Below, in pieces: positions 43,614 to 52,919 of a DNA stretch of 64,000 bases (positions are counted from its first letter, which is position 1; each line of letters opens with the position of its first letter). The notes below the pieces were generated by a model. It made no database searches and had not been told where the DNA came from. It was given only the letters and a program-made list of their open reading frames with translations. Made by a program: the position numbers and the translations under genes. Location: contig JAAXKQ010000002.1 in assembly GCA_025612245.1 (NCBI GenBank), forward strand, positions 372,001 through 436,000, read 5' to 3'. The stretch comes from Ignavibacteria bacterium. Lineage in GTDB: Bacteria > Bacteroidota > Ignavibacteria > Ignavibacteriales > SURF-24.

Positions 43614-44666
43614 ATGAAAAGGCGTGTAATTACGTTTTCATTTCTTGCAGCAGGTTTAGTCATTCTCGCGTATATGTTTTTCAGGCCCACAAAGATCCAG
43701 ACAGTAACGCGGGAAAAGCTAATTGGCGATGTTCCTGTAAGCGTGACATGGGCAAAGAAGGGCAAAATCTCAAACTCCCTGTCCTTAGTCGGCGTGATAC
43801 AGGCCGACAAGGACATAAATGTAGTATCGGAGACTCAGGGACGGGTTACGGCAATACGATTTAAGGTAGGTGACAACGTCAGGCAGGAGGCAGTGCTTGC
43901 CGAAGTTGACGACGTCATAATGCAGTCGAACCTTGCCTCGGCAGAGATTAATTACCTCAAGGCAAAAAGGGATTTTGAAAGAAGCGAGGTTCTCTTCCAG
44001 GAGAACTCAATTTCGGCCTCGCAGCTGGATCTTGCGAGGCTTCAGCTAAAGGCAGCTGAAAACCAGCTCACTGTTGCAAAAAAGCAGCTCAACAATACGA
44101 AGATCACAACCCCAATTTCAGGCACCGTAAATACGAGAAACGTGGAAGTAGGTACGATGGTCCAGCCCGGAATGGTCATCGCAAACATAGTTGACATATC
44201 GACCTTAAAGGTTAAACTGAACATATCGGAAAAAGAAGCCTTCCAGATCAGGCCCGGTGACAAGGTTGAAGTTACGACGGATGTTTACCCGGGAGAAAGC
44301 TTTACCGGGCACGTAGATAATATAGCCTCAAAAGCCGACGAAGCCCACACATATGCCGTAGAGCTGAAGCTGTCAAACAGCCGCTTGCATCCTTTAAAAG
44401 CCGGGATGTTTGCAAGGGCAAACTTCAATTCTTCTGTGACAAGAGAAGCCATAGTAATTCCACGCGAAGCCCTCATAGGCAGCATCCGCAATGCACAGGT
44501 CTACCTCATCAGGAATAAACAGGCGCTGCTTCAGCCGGTTACAATAGGAAGGCAGTCGGGGCAGGAACTGGAAGTCTTAAGCGGGCTTACAGAAGGCGAC
44601 ATAATAGTGACAAACGGACAGTATAACCTTTCTAACAATTCAAGAGTAGTAACGATCAATAATTAA
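43614..44666 (+). CDS. RND efflux periplasmic adaptor (membrane fusion protein)
   Basis: A 350-residue adaptor connecting the inner-membrane RND pump with an outer-membrane channel. I start at ATG 43614 with GGAGGAAGTC in front; the frame is open from 43584, but that start has no ribosome site. An N-terminal membrane anchor (residues 6-21) precedes the barrel-sandwich/lipoyl domain (~55-100 and ~165-195), a short helical hairpin (~100-160, with Ala-, Glu- and Leu-rich repeats) and beta-barrel domains. Key pieces are VSETQGRVTAIRFKVGDNV and ITTPISGTVNTRNVEVGTMV. It is followed after 15 nt by the RND pump. No TetR- or MarR-type regulator is adjacent; the divergent neighbour is the CHASE2 cassette. 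Confidence 0.92.
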   Translation: MKRRVITFSFLAAGLVILAYMFFRPTKIQTVTREKLIGDVPVSVTWAKKGKISNSLSLVGVIQADKDINVVSETQGRVTAIRFKVGDNVRQEAVLAEVDDVIMQSNLASAEINYLKAKRDFERSEVLFQENSISASQLDLARLQLKAAENQLTVAKKQLNNTKITTPISGTVNTRNVEVGTMVQPGMVIANIVDISTLKVKLNISEKEAFQIRPGDKVEVTTDVYPGESFTGHVDNIASKADEAHTYAVELKLSNSRLHPLKAGMFARANFNSSVTREAIVIPREALIGSIRNAQVYLIRNKQALLQPVTIGRQSGQELEVLSGLTEGDIIVTNGQYNLSNNSRVVTINN

Positions 44667-44681
44667 AGTGAGGATGCTGCC

Positions 44682-47600
44682 ATGACATTAACCGAGCTAT
44701 CAATTAAGAGGCCGTCATTTGTAATAGTCATCTTTTCGGCTCTGGCTCTACTGGCAGTCTTCGGGTATTCCCAGCTGAAATATGAACTGCTTCCGAACAT
44801 AAATATTCCGTGGGTTGTGGTAACGACAGTCTATCCCGGTGCTTCACCAGGCGAAGTTGAAAACAACGTTACAAAGACAATTGAAGATGCACTCTCAGGC
44901 CTTGACAAGGTTGAAAGGATTATGTCCACCTCCTATGAGGGAATATCCGTCATAAGTATAGAGTTTAAGAAGTCGGCAGACGTGGATGTGTCGTTCCAGG
45001 AGGCGCAAAGAAAGATAAACGGCATGATGATGAATCTTCCAAAAGAAGTCAGAACCCCGGTGCTTCAGAAGATATCCCTGCAGGAGACTCCAATATTGCA
45101 GGTGGGTGCAACGGCCGACATGTCGTCGAAGGAATTCTACCAGTTTATTAAAGACCAGATACAGCCCGCCATTTCAAGGGTTGATGGCGTAGGGCTCATT
45201 CTGCTTACAGGAGGGCAGCAAAGGGAAATTAAAATCAACCTGGATGCGCAGAAAATAAGCGCCTACGGGCTTTCAATTGCAAGGATTGCACAGGCGGTCA
45301 ATACATCAAACCTCGACTTCCCGACGGGAAAAATTCAGGGTGCGCAGCAGCAGTTTATTGTAAGGGTTGCAGGAAAGTTCTCCTCCATTGACGACCTAAG
45401 GAATCTTACAGTCGGCCGTTCGGCACAGGGCGGCAACATCCGCCTTGAGGACGTAGCGGAAATTGAAGACGGTACGGCGGAGATAGAAACACTGAACCGC
45501 TTAAACGGAAAGAACTCCATCGGTATTGCAATATTAAAACAGGCGGGTGCCAACTCCGTGCAGGTAAGCAACCTGGTAAGGAAAGAACTCAGCCAGCTGG
45601 AAAAAGATTATGAGTCAATGAACCTGAAGTTTGACGTGGCGCAGGACCAGTCGCTTTTTACCGTGGAGGCTTCAGAGGCAGTGCAGAAAGACCTCTTAAT
45701 AGCAATACTGCTGGTTGCAGCTGTCATGTTTCTTTTTCTTCACAGCATCAGGAACTCCTTTATAGTAATGATTGCAATACCCACTTCACTGACGGCTGCA
45801 TTTGTTGTTATGTGGGCGTTTGATTTTTCACTGAACCTGATGACGCTGCTTGCACTTTCGCTCGTAATAGGAATTCTTGTAGATGACTCAATTGTGGTTT
45901 TGGAAAATATTTACCATCACCTTGAGAAAAAAGAGGACAGGAAAACCGCAGCGCTTAAGGGAAGGAATGAGATAGGCTTTGCAGCCGTTTCAATAACTTT
46001 TGTGGACGTGGTCGTTTTTGTGCCTTTGTCGCTTGTAAGCGGAATGATCGGCGACATAATGCGTGAGTTTGCAATTCTGATTACGGTCTCGACTCTGATG
46101 AGTCTTTTCGTCTCTTTTACCGTGACACCCGTTTTGGCATCCCGCTTCTCAAAGCTTGAAGTCATGTCACCGGGGTCACTCATGGGAAAGATAGCCGCAG
46201 GTTTTGAGAGGTTTTTCAGGAAGCTTACTGCTTACTACCTCAATATGTTAAAATGGAGCCTTAAGAACCCGTGGAAAGTTCTTGCCGGCGCGACCATAAT
46301 TTCCGTTGCCTCGATGGGTCTTCCCGCAATGGGGCTCATCGGCAGCGAATTCATGAAACAGCCCGACAGCGGGGAGTTTATAGTCGTCCTCGAAATGTCT
46401 CCCGGCTCAACGCTTTCAAATACGAACAGGGTAACCCGGCAGGTGGAAGAAATTATTTCGGAACTGCCCGGGGTGAAAAAAATACTGACAAACGTCGGGC
46501 GTGGTGCTAACCGCCAGACGGTCAACAATGCCTCGGAAATTACGGTCACGCTTCTTCCGAAAGAAGAAAGGCAAAAATCCACAAAGGAAATTGCAGACCT
46601 GATACAGGAAAAAGCAAGGCTCATTCCGGATGCAAGGGTTTACATTAATCAGATCGGCGTTACGGGTGAGTCGGGTGAGGCTCCCGTATTTATACAGATT
46701 ACGGGAAGGAGGCCGGACTCCATATGGGCAACGGCAGGGATGGTTACAGAGGCATTAAAGAAAACTCCCGGCATAACGGACATAAAAATGTCATCGGAAC
46801 AGGGGAAGCCCGAGACCAGGGTGGACATCGACCGGCAGAAGATGGCGAACTTCGGCATTACGGTTTTTGACGTGGGCACAACCCTGCAGGTGGCGCTTAC
46901 AGGAAATGACGACTCAAAGTACCGCGAGGGCCAGTTCGAGTATCCGATAAGAATCATGCTCGACCGGTTTGACCGATCGAATATGGATGACATATCCAAG
47001 CTCTCGCTGGTAAATTCCAGCGGGGCTCAGGTGCAGCTTCAGCAGTTTGCAAGTGTTTACCAGAGCCTGGGTCCGACGAAGCTGGAGCGCCAGAACCGCA
47101 ACCCTTCGATGGTTGTTTCGGCATACACCGACGGAAGGCCAATAGGAAGCCTTATGGCATCATTCAGCAAAATACTTGGGGATAAAAAAGCACAGGGAAC
47201 CTTCATCAGCCTCGAGGGGGACGAGAAGATGCGCTCCGAGGGAATGGACTCGCTTATGCTGGCTCTCATTGCGGCAATCATATTTGTCTACCTTATCATG
47301 GTGCTCCTTTTCGATTCCTTTGTCTATCCCTTCGTAGTTTTGTTTTCAATTCCCCTTGCCCTGATAGGCGCCATGGTTGCTCTCGCATTAACCAACAATG
47401 CGCTCAGCATATTCTCCATGCTGGGTGTTATTATGATGATAGGACTCGTTGCAAAAAATGCAATACTGATTGTGGAAAGGACAAACTTCCAGAGGGGGCA
47501 GCAGGCAAGTATCCATGAGGCTCTCATTGAAGCCGGGAGTTCCCGCATCAGGCCGATACTGATGACGACACTTGCAATGGTCTTTGGAATGCTTCCGATT

Positions 47601-47816
47601 GCAACGGCCTCGGGTGCAGGATCCGAATGGAAAAACGGGCTGGCATGGGCTCTGATAGGAGGGCTTACCAGTTCCATGTTCCTGACGCTGATTGTTGTAC
47701 CCGTAGTATATACAAAAATTGACAGGCTTAGAAGGTCAATCCCTGCTTTATTTAAGGCGCCTTTCCCGGTTAAAAGGCATCAGGAGGTGCCCGAAGAAAA
47801 TGCATTCGTAAAATAA
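44682..47816 (+). CDS. RND-family multidrug/efflux transporter permease
   Basis: A 1044-residue inner-membrane pump of the AcrB/HAE1 type, with 12 membrane helices and two large periplasmic loops. The N-terminus (LTELSIKRPSFVIVIFSALA) and the loop PGASPGEVENNVTKTIEDALSG are typical. The proton relay has the Asp pair at 401-402 in ILVDDSIVVLENIYHHLEK. The length is normal and the gene appears intact. It pairs with the adaptor upstream and with the TolC-type protein downstream (44 nt gap), giving a full tripartite pump in one operon. The substrate cannot be predicted; the absence of a metal-binding Met-rich site argues against a CusA-type metal pump. Confidence 0.95.
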   Translation: MTLTELSIKRPSFVIVIFSALALLAVFGYSQLKYELLPNINIPWVVVTTVYPGASPGEVENNVTKTIEDALSGLDKVERIMSTSYEGISVISIEFKKSADVDVSFQEAQRKINGMMMNLPKEVRTPVLQKISLQETPILQVGATADMSSKEFYQFIKDQIQPAISRVDGVGLILLTGGQQREIKINLDAQKISAYGLSIARIAQAVNTSNLDFPTGKIQGAQQQFIVRVAGKFSSIDDLRNLTVGRSAQGGNIRLEDVAEIEDGTAEIETLNRLNGKNSIGIAILKQAGANSVQVSNLVRKELSQLEKDYESMNLKFDVAQDQSLFTVEASEAVQKDLLIAILLVAAVMFLFLHSIRNSFIVMIAIPTSLTAAFVVMWAFDFSLNLMTLLALSLVIGILVDDSIVVLENIYHHLEKKEDRKTAALKGRNEIGFAAVSITFVDVVVFVPLSLVSGMIGDIMREFAILITVSTLMSLFVSFTVTPVLASRFSKLEVMSPGSLMGKIAAGFERFFRKLTAYYLNMLKWSLKNPWKVLAGATIISVASMGLPAMGLIGSEFMKQPDSGEFIVVLEMSPGSTLSNTNRVTRQVEEIISELPGVKKILTNVGRGANRQTVNNASEITVTLLPKEERQKSTKEIADLIQEKARLIPDARVYINQIGVTGESGEAPVFIQITGRRPDSIWATAGMVTEALKKTPGITDIKMSSEQGKPETRVDIDRQKMANFGITVFDVGTTLQVALTGNDDSKYREGQFEYPIRIMLDRFDRSNMDDISKLSLVNSSGAQVQLQQFASVYQSLGPTKLERQNRNPSMVVSAYTDGRPIGSLMASFSKILGDKKAQGTFISLEGDEKMRSEGMDSLMLALIAAIIFVYLIMVLLFDSFVYPFVVLFSIPLALIGAMVALALTNNALSIFSMLGVIMMIGLVAKNAILIVERTNFQRGQQASIHEALIEAGSSRIRPILMTTLAMVFGMLPIATASGAGSEWKNGLAWALIGGLTSSMFLTLIVVPVVYTKIDRLRRSIPALFKAPFPVKRHQEVPEENAFVK

Positions 47817-47860
47817 TGTTACCGAAAAAATTTACCGAGGAAAACATAAGGGTGTAAGAG

Positions 47861-50323
47861 ATGAGAGTTTTAAGAATTTCAACTGGAATTTTACCGGTCT
47901 TGATTTTTCTGCTTTTAGGCCTACAAACATTAGAATGCCAGGAACAGCGCGTAATCAGGATAGGCATTTCGCTTGACGGGCCGTGGCACAGAAATCAGGA
48001 GCTGGTTATGCTGCTTGAGAAAGAAATAAATGACGCCCTCTCCTCGCAGGCAGAAGTTAAGTTCCCGAAAGTGCTGACGGGGGATTGGACGAAAGAAAAA
48101 GTTTCAGCTCTTAATGACGAACTGCTGAATGACAGGGAAATAGATTGCGTAATAGGCTTCGGGCTTCTTTCATCATTTGACCTTGCAAAGAGGAAAAATT
48201 TCCCGAAGCCGGTAATTGCGCCCGTAGTCATAGATCCCTCACACCAGAAAATATCCTTCAGCTCGGGTACAAGCGGAGTAAAGAATCTGTGCTATCTCAT
48301 CTATCCCGATACTTTTCAAAGAGATCTGGAGCAGTTTGGGGAACTGGTTGGGTTTAAGAAGCTTGTGGTTATTGCAAGCAGAAAGTACCATAAGAGTCTT
48401 GAAGTAAATGACGCTCCGACGGAGAAATCCGGGACGGGGGAGAATTCCGGGAAAGCCGGCAAATGGAATATGGTTACGCTTTTCTATGACAATTCCGCCG
48501 ATGAGGTATTGTCGGAAATTCCCAAGGACGCCGATGCCGTCTACCTGCACATAGTACCGATGCCCGAGGCAGAATTTCAAAAGATAACCAAAGAGCTGAT
48601 AAAAAGGAGGCTGCCGAGTTTTTCTTTTTTGGGCGAGTATGACGTAAGGCGGGGAATTATGGCTGCTGCAAGCCCAGACATTTTCCCGAGGATGATCAGG
48701 AGAATTGCCCTCAATGTTCAGAGGATTGCACTTGGCGACGATCCCGGGATGCTGGGTGTTACGTTCTCCCCGGCAAAAAGACTTTACATAAACCTGAAGA
48801 CGGCCTACTCTGTAGGCGTATCTCCAAAGTGGAACACGCTCCTTGAAGCTGAGCTTATACAGCTCGATTCGACTGCAATTCCCGGAGCGCAGAACCTGAC
48901 GCTTAAGTCTGCTGTAAGCAGGATATCTGCGCAGAACCTGGATATACTTTCCAAGCTTCAGGAGATGAATGCGGCCTCGGATAAAATCAGCATCGCACGC
49001 TCAAGCCTCCTGCCGAGAATTGACCTTAATGCCTCGGGCCTTCAGATAGACCAGGACAGGGCTGCCGCGGGCTATCAGCCCGAAAGGCGCGGTACGGTGG
49101 ATTTTTCCGTAAGCCAGGTCTTATTCTCCGAGCAGGCGCTGGCAAACATAAGTATACAGTCGTCTTTGTACGACTCAAAAAAAGATGAGTTTGAAGTCAT
49201 GCGCCTTAACACGGTTTCCGAAGGTGCAAAGCTATACCTGAATTACCTGCGAACAAGAAAGCTGTTCTACATATTGCTCGAAAACTTAAGGCTCATGCGC
49301 CAGAACCTGGAGATTGCATCCATAAGGCAGTCGACCGGTACGGCGGGGCCTGAGGAAAAACTAAGGTGGGAGGCTGAAATTGCCGACATGAGAAAAACGG
49401 CGATGGAAGTTCAAAGCCAGATGAACCAGGTGCAGCTGGCACTCAAACAGGTGATGAACATTCCCTTGATCTATTCAGTCAATATTACGGATGTGTCGCT
49501 GGATGATCCTGAACTGATAATTTCAGACGCCAGAATAAGAAGCTACCTTGAAGACCCCGTAAGCTTTGACCTCATGACGGATTATCTTGTCCAGGAAGGA
49601 ATAAAAAGCTCAAGGGAGATCACACAGATCAGTTCGCTCATGGAAGCACAGAACAGGAATCTGACTTCAATAAGGTATTCATATTATACTCCTGCCATTA
49701 CCGCCTTTGCAACCTACTCAAACACGTTCTATAAATCCAGGATCAACCAGCCCTTCCAGCTGAAAACTCTTCCCTCGCCTCCGGGTTCAATACCGGCTGA
49801 ATTCCCGGCTTACATGGGGCAGCTGCTTTCACTTGTCTCTCCCGGCATTCCGGACAATAACGACTGGAGCCTCGGCTTGCAGGTTTCGCTTAATTTGTCC
49901 GACGGGTTTGCAACGCGCTTTACCGAACAGAAGACAGTTGCAGAGTTGAGCCAGCTGGATTACCAGAAAAAATCCGTAGAGGATAAAATTGCGCTCAGGA
50001 TAAGATATGAAATGGAAACGCTTAAGGCTGCATACTTCGGGATACAGCAGTCGAAAATAGAGCAGGAGGCTGCGCAGAAAACGCTCAGGATTGTAACGGA
50101 TGCATATTCAAGGGGCGCTTTGTCAATTCTGAGCCTCATGGATGCGCAGGCCTCGGCACTCAGGGCAGACCAGATATCTGTAAATGCTTATTACGACCTT
50201 TTCATTGGTTATATGCAGCTGCAGCGTGCAATAGGCAAGTATGACTTCTTCCTGAGCCCGGATGAAAGGAGCCGGTTTAGTGGCGGGCTAATAGACTTCA
50301 TGGAAAGCAAGGTAAAAAGATAA
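47861..50323 (+). CDS. TolC-family outer-membrane protein fused to a binding-protein-like domain
   Basis: An 820-residue protein, far longer than the ~450-residue TolC family. A signal peptide (1-26) is followed by a ~300-residue region (30-335) that resembles an ABC substrate-binding (type I periplasmic-binding) fold: it begins VIRIGISLDGPW and holds alternating strands such as DCVIGFGLLSS, KLVVIASRKYH and DADAVYLHIVPMP. The TolC-like part (~345-810) has the periodic helices, for example LKSAVSRISAQNLDIL and GALSILSLMDAQASALRADQISVNAYYD. The operon partners are an RND adaptor and pump. The N-terminal part could sense a ligand or bind the exported compound; such a fusion is unusual and I know no described function for it. 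There is no internal stop or frameshift. Confidence 0.83.
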   Translation: MRVLRISTGILPVLIFLLLGLQTLECQEQRVIRIGISLDGPWHRNQELVMLLEKEINDALSSQAEVKFPKVLTGDWTKEKVSALNDELLNDREIDCVIGFGLLSSFDLAKRKNFPKPVIAPVVIDPSHQKISFSSGTSGVKNLCYLIYPDTFQRDLEQFGELVGFKKLVVIASRKYHKSLEVNDAPTEKSGTGENSGKAGKWNMVTLFYDNSADEVLSEIPKDADAVYLHIVPMPEAEFQKITKELIKRRLPSFSFLGEYDVRRGIMAAASPDIFPRMIRRIALNVQRIALGDDPGMLGVTFSPAKRLYINLKTAYSVGVSPKWNTLLEAELIQLDSTAIPGAQNLTLKSAVSRISAQNLDILSKLQEMNAASDKISIARSSLLPRIDLNASGLQIDQDRAAAGYQPERRGTVDFSVSQVLFSEQALANISIQSSLYDSKKDEFEVMRLNTVSEGAKLYLNYLRTRKLFYILLENLRLMRQNLEIASIRQSTGTAGPEEKLRWEAEIADMRKTAMEVQSQMNQVQLALKQVMNIPLIYSVNITDVSLDDPELIISDARIRSYLEDPVSFDLMTDYLVQEGIKSSREITQISSLMEAQNRNLTSIRYSYYTPAITAFATYSNTFYKSRINQPFQLKTLPSPPGSIPAEFPAYMGQLLSLVSPGIPDNNDWSLGLQVSLNLSDGFATRFTEQKTVAELSQLDYQKKSVEDKIALRIRYEMETLKAAYFGIQQSKIEQEAAQKTLRIVTDAYSRGALSILSLMDAQASALRADQISVNAYYDLFIGYMQLQRAIGKYDFFLSPDERSRFSGGLIDFMESKVKR

Positions 50324-50331
50324 ATGTCGTC

Positions 50332-50360
50332 AAAAGAGCCTTCTCCCCTCAGGAAGGCTC
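50332..50360 (-). terminator. Terminator of the TPR gene (minus strand)
   Basis: GAGCCTTC (50336-50343) and GAAGGCTC (50353-50360) form an 8-bp stem with a 9-nt loop. On the minus strand it is followed by TTTTG, right after the stop of the TPR gene at 50379. On the plus strand it lies 12 nt after the TolC-type stop and could also slow transcription there. Confidence 0.55.
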
Positions 50361-50378
50361 CCTTGACTTACGCCGGGA

Positions 50379-51830
50379 TCACCTTTTTGAGAGCGCCTCT
50401 TTTGAAAGGGCGCGGGCAATTCCCAGTTCCACACTATTGTTGCTGCACCTTGCAACTTTTGCAAACCAGTCGTTTGCGTTATTGGCATCTTTCTTTTTCT
50501 CGTAAGCAAGTCCTGTATAATACCAGTTAAGAGGGCTTTCCCTGTTGCCATCGGCTAAGTATTGGAGCGCCTCGTCGTACTTGCCCTCCTGAATTGCAAG
50601 TGCTCCGAGAGTAGTGTTGAAGTACATTTTCTGTGGCTCGGACTTTTCAACCTCCCTGCACTGATTAAGCAGGTTATGAGCTTCAGCAAGGTCCCCTTTT
50701 TCTATCATTGCGCGGCACCTTCCGAGGTTAGCCTCTATTAGCTTTTGCTGCCTGAGGCTGCCGGGGAGAGTGGAATTTGTAATGAGGGCTGAGGCCTGTT
50801 CAAAGTACTTTACACCTTCTACGGCCCTTCCCATCTCAGAGAGAATTACACCGCTGCCCAGAAGGGAGCGGAATTCCTGGTCTATGAGCTTCTCCTGTTC
50901 AGACATGGTTTTGCTTTTTTCCATCAGGCTTACGGCCTCGTTAATTTTTCCTTCATAAAGGTAGGAGATGGCTTCATTATACATGGCCTCCAGTTTGTCA
51001 GTTGCTGAAGAGGCCTGGTCGAAAGCTTTCCGGAAATTGGTTCTAGCAGTTTCGTAATCGCCTCTCATTGCGTAGTTGGTGCCGATGCTGTTTAATGCCT
51101 GGAAGAATGAGGGGTCTTTTTCAAGCGCTTTTTCATTCTGTTTGCGCGAATCAGTGTAGCGGCCTGAGCGGAGCAGATAGTCCGCATAATAGTAGTAAGG
51201 TGCTGCGTCATCGGAGCCGAGTTTAATATAATCCAGGTATACGTTCTCCGCCTTTTCGTCGTCATTAAGCCTTGCGTAGCAGGAGCCGAGCAGGCCGTAA
51301 GGGGCGGCATATTTCCTGTCGGCATCAATTGCCTGTTTCAGGTGTTCGGAGGCCAGGGAGTAGTTGTTGAAGTCCTCGTAATATAGTTTTCCCAGCGTGT
51401 ACTGCACGGCTTTGTCTTTTGGATAAAGGGCGTCCAGCTTTTCCATGCGGGTCTTATAATCCTGAATGGGGCCTTCGAAGCGTGCCTTCATCAGGAGTAT
51501 CCAGTCTTTTTCACCTTCGGATACGCTGCCCGTAAGGCTGAGAGCTTTATCGAGGTAAGCCTTACTTTTTTCAAAGTCATTTCTGGCAATTTCAGCCATC
51601 CTCAGGTATCCCATTGCAAAATTAGGGTCTGCCTTGACGGCTTTTTGAAGCAGATCCATTGCGGCATCAAATTTCATTTTGCAGGCCAATTTTTCGGCAT
51701 CCGTATAATATTTCAGTACTTCGGCTGAAGAAGCAGTAATTTTCAGCTGTCCTTTCTGCGGAAAAGCCGGTCCGCTTAGAATTGCAGTAAGTAGCAGGAA
51801 GAAAAGAATAGTGTTTATGGAGCTTTTCAT
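50379..51830 (-). CDS. Secreted TPR-repeat protein
   Basis: A 483-residue protein with a signal peptide (1-24) and at least eight tetratricopeptide repeats. The first is ALVYYTDAEKLACKMKFDAAMDLL-like (given by position ~38-65), followed by DPNFAMGYLRMAEI, AVQYTLGKLYY, and QALNSIGTNYAMRGDYETA. The repeats span residues ~40-470 with no catalytic part. It probably serves as an envelope protein-interaction scaffold; the partner is unknown. AGGAGG precedes the ATG. It faces the RND operon tail to tail and the terminator between them is shared. Family members are widespread in Ignavibacteria and Bacteroidota. Confidence 0.85.
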   Translation of the reverse strand: MKSSINTILFFLLLTAILSGPAFPQKGQLKITASSAEVLKYYTDAEKLACKMKFDAAMDLLQKAVKADPNFAMGYLRMAEIARNDFEKSKAYLDKALSLTGSVSEGEKDWILLMKARFEGPIQDYKTRMEKLDALYPKDKAVQYTLGKLYYEDFNNYSLASEHLKQAIDADRKYAAPYGLLGSCYARLNDDEKAENVYLDYIKLGSDDAAPYYYYADYLLRSGRYTDSRKQNEKALEKDPSFFQALNSIGTNYAMRGDYETARTNFRKAFDQASSATDKLEAMYNEAISYLYEGKINEAVSLMEKSKTMSEQEKLIDQEFRSLLGSGVILSEMGRAVEGVKYFEQASALITNSTLPGSLRQQKLIEANLGRCRAMIEKGDLAEAHNLLNQCREVEKSEPQKMYFNTTLGALAIQEGKYDEALQYLADGNRESPLNWYYTGLAYEKKKDANNANDWFAKVARCSNNSVELGIARALSKEALSKR

Positions 51831-52243
51831 TTTGACCTCCTGAAATAACCATTTATTTATGAAATAGAATTATTACAGCCGGTAATTGAAAGCGTGCCGA
51901 TTGACTCTGAGGGGTTCGGGAAGTCCTGCGGGTATATGGTATCTTCTGCCGGGAGAAAAAAAAGTTTCTTCTGGAGAGAAAATGATAAAAGCGTGAATGC
52001 AGGATTTTTCTTGACCTCTCCTAAAACTCATATACAATTATCAATTTTATTTGATCAAATTCAAGTCGTGAAAAGATATTGAAACTCTGCAGGGAAAGAT
52101 AATTCAAGTTCCGGAAGCGGGTGCCTGCTAATTGGAAGCTCTCCTTTCTACAAGAATCGCGGGTCCTGGATAATCATAAACTTATGTATTACATTTTATC
52201 TGGTGGGCAGCTTGTTTTTAGGTTAAAGAAAGGGGGCTAAAAA
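51831..52243. other. Intergenic region with an FNR/CRP-like site
   Basis: A 413-bp divergent gap between the TPR gene and the barrel gene. It holds no gene I can support; the only longer reading frame (62 codons, 51894-52082) has no coding signature. TTGAT-CAAA-TTCAA at 52051-52064 matches the FNR-type dyad TTGAT-N4-ATCAA with one mismatch, and ATCAA-N6-TTGAT overlaps it at 52040-52055. In AT-rich DNA one such match is expected by chance fairly often. Confidence 0.35.
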
Positions 52244-52846
52244 ATGAAAAAAGTAATACTGGTGTTTTTTCTTCTGAGCGCGTGCACATATGCACAGAGA
52301 GAAACTGTTTTTGAAGGCGACATTGAAAATGGCGGCTTCGGGGGTCCGGTAGTTAAATTTACCGAGGTAAAGAAAAGCTTCGGCGTCATTGTAGGAGGCT
52401 ATGGCGGGTGGCTCATTAACCATCAGTTTCTTGTTGGGGGAGGCGGCTTCGGCCTGGCCAACGACATACTTGCAGACGAGGAGGTGACGGATATTTTCGG
52501 GTTCACGGAGCGCCCGCGCCTGAATTTCGGGTACGGCGGACTCATACTGGAATACTATCATGACCCGATGAAGCTCGTTCATTTTTCTTTTTCGCTGCTC
52601 GTAGGCGGCGGCGGGGTTTCCTACCGTGAAGGAATCTTTATGGAGCACTCATCGAGGGATAATACTCCCGATGCGTTTTTTGTGCTGGAGCCCGCAGTAA
52701 GCGGTGAACTGAACGTGGCAAAGTTCTTTAAGGTGGGCCTGGGTGCGGGCTACAGGTGGGCCTCAGGCATAAATATGCCCGGGGTAAAAAATTCCGATTT
52801 CAGCAATTTCTCAATAAACCTGGCACTGAAATTCGGTAAATTCTGA
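52244..52846 (+). CDS. Small outer-membrane or periplasmic barrel-like protein
   Basis: A 200-residue protein with a signal peptide (1-18: KKVILVFFLLSACTYAQ); the Cys at residue 14 lacks a good lipobox, so signal peptidase I is more likely. The mature part is rich in Gly, Phe and Val (GVIVGGYGGWLINHQFLVGGG, SFSLLVGGGGVSYREG) with alternating hydrophobic residues, and ends in NLALKFGKF, a terminal aromatic residue typical of outer-membrane barrels. About eight strands are possible. The function is not known. AGGGGG is 6 nt before the ATG. It lies 73 nt before the serine-hydrolase gene and may be co-transcribed with it. Confidence 0.7.
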   Translation: MKKVILVFFLLSACTYAQRETVFEGDIENGGFGGPVVKFTEVKKSFGVIVGGYGGWLINHQFLVGGGGFGLANDILADEEVTDIFGFTERPRLNFGYGGLILEYYHDPMKLVHFSFSLLVGGGGVSYREGIFMEHSSRDNTPDAFFVLEPAVSGELNVAKFFKVGLGAGYRWASGINMPGVKNSDFSNFSINLALKFGKF

Positions 52847-52919
52847 AAATGAAGGGGAGCCCTGAAACAAATTTTGCAATGCCCGCGTCTAATTTATTAA
52901 ATAAAGCCGGGGTATCTCG

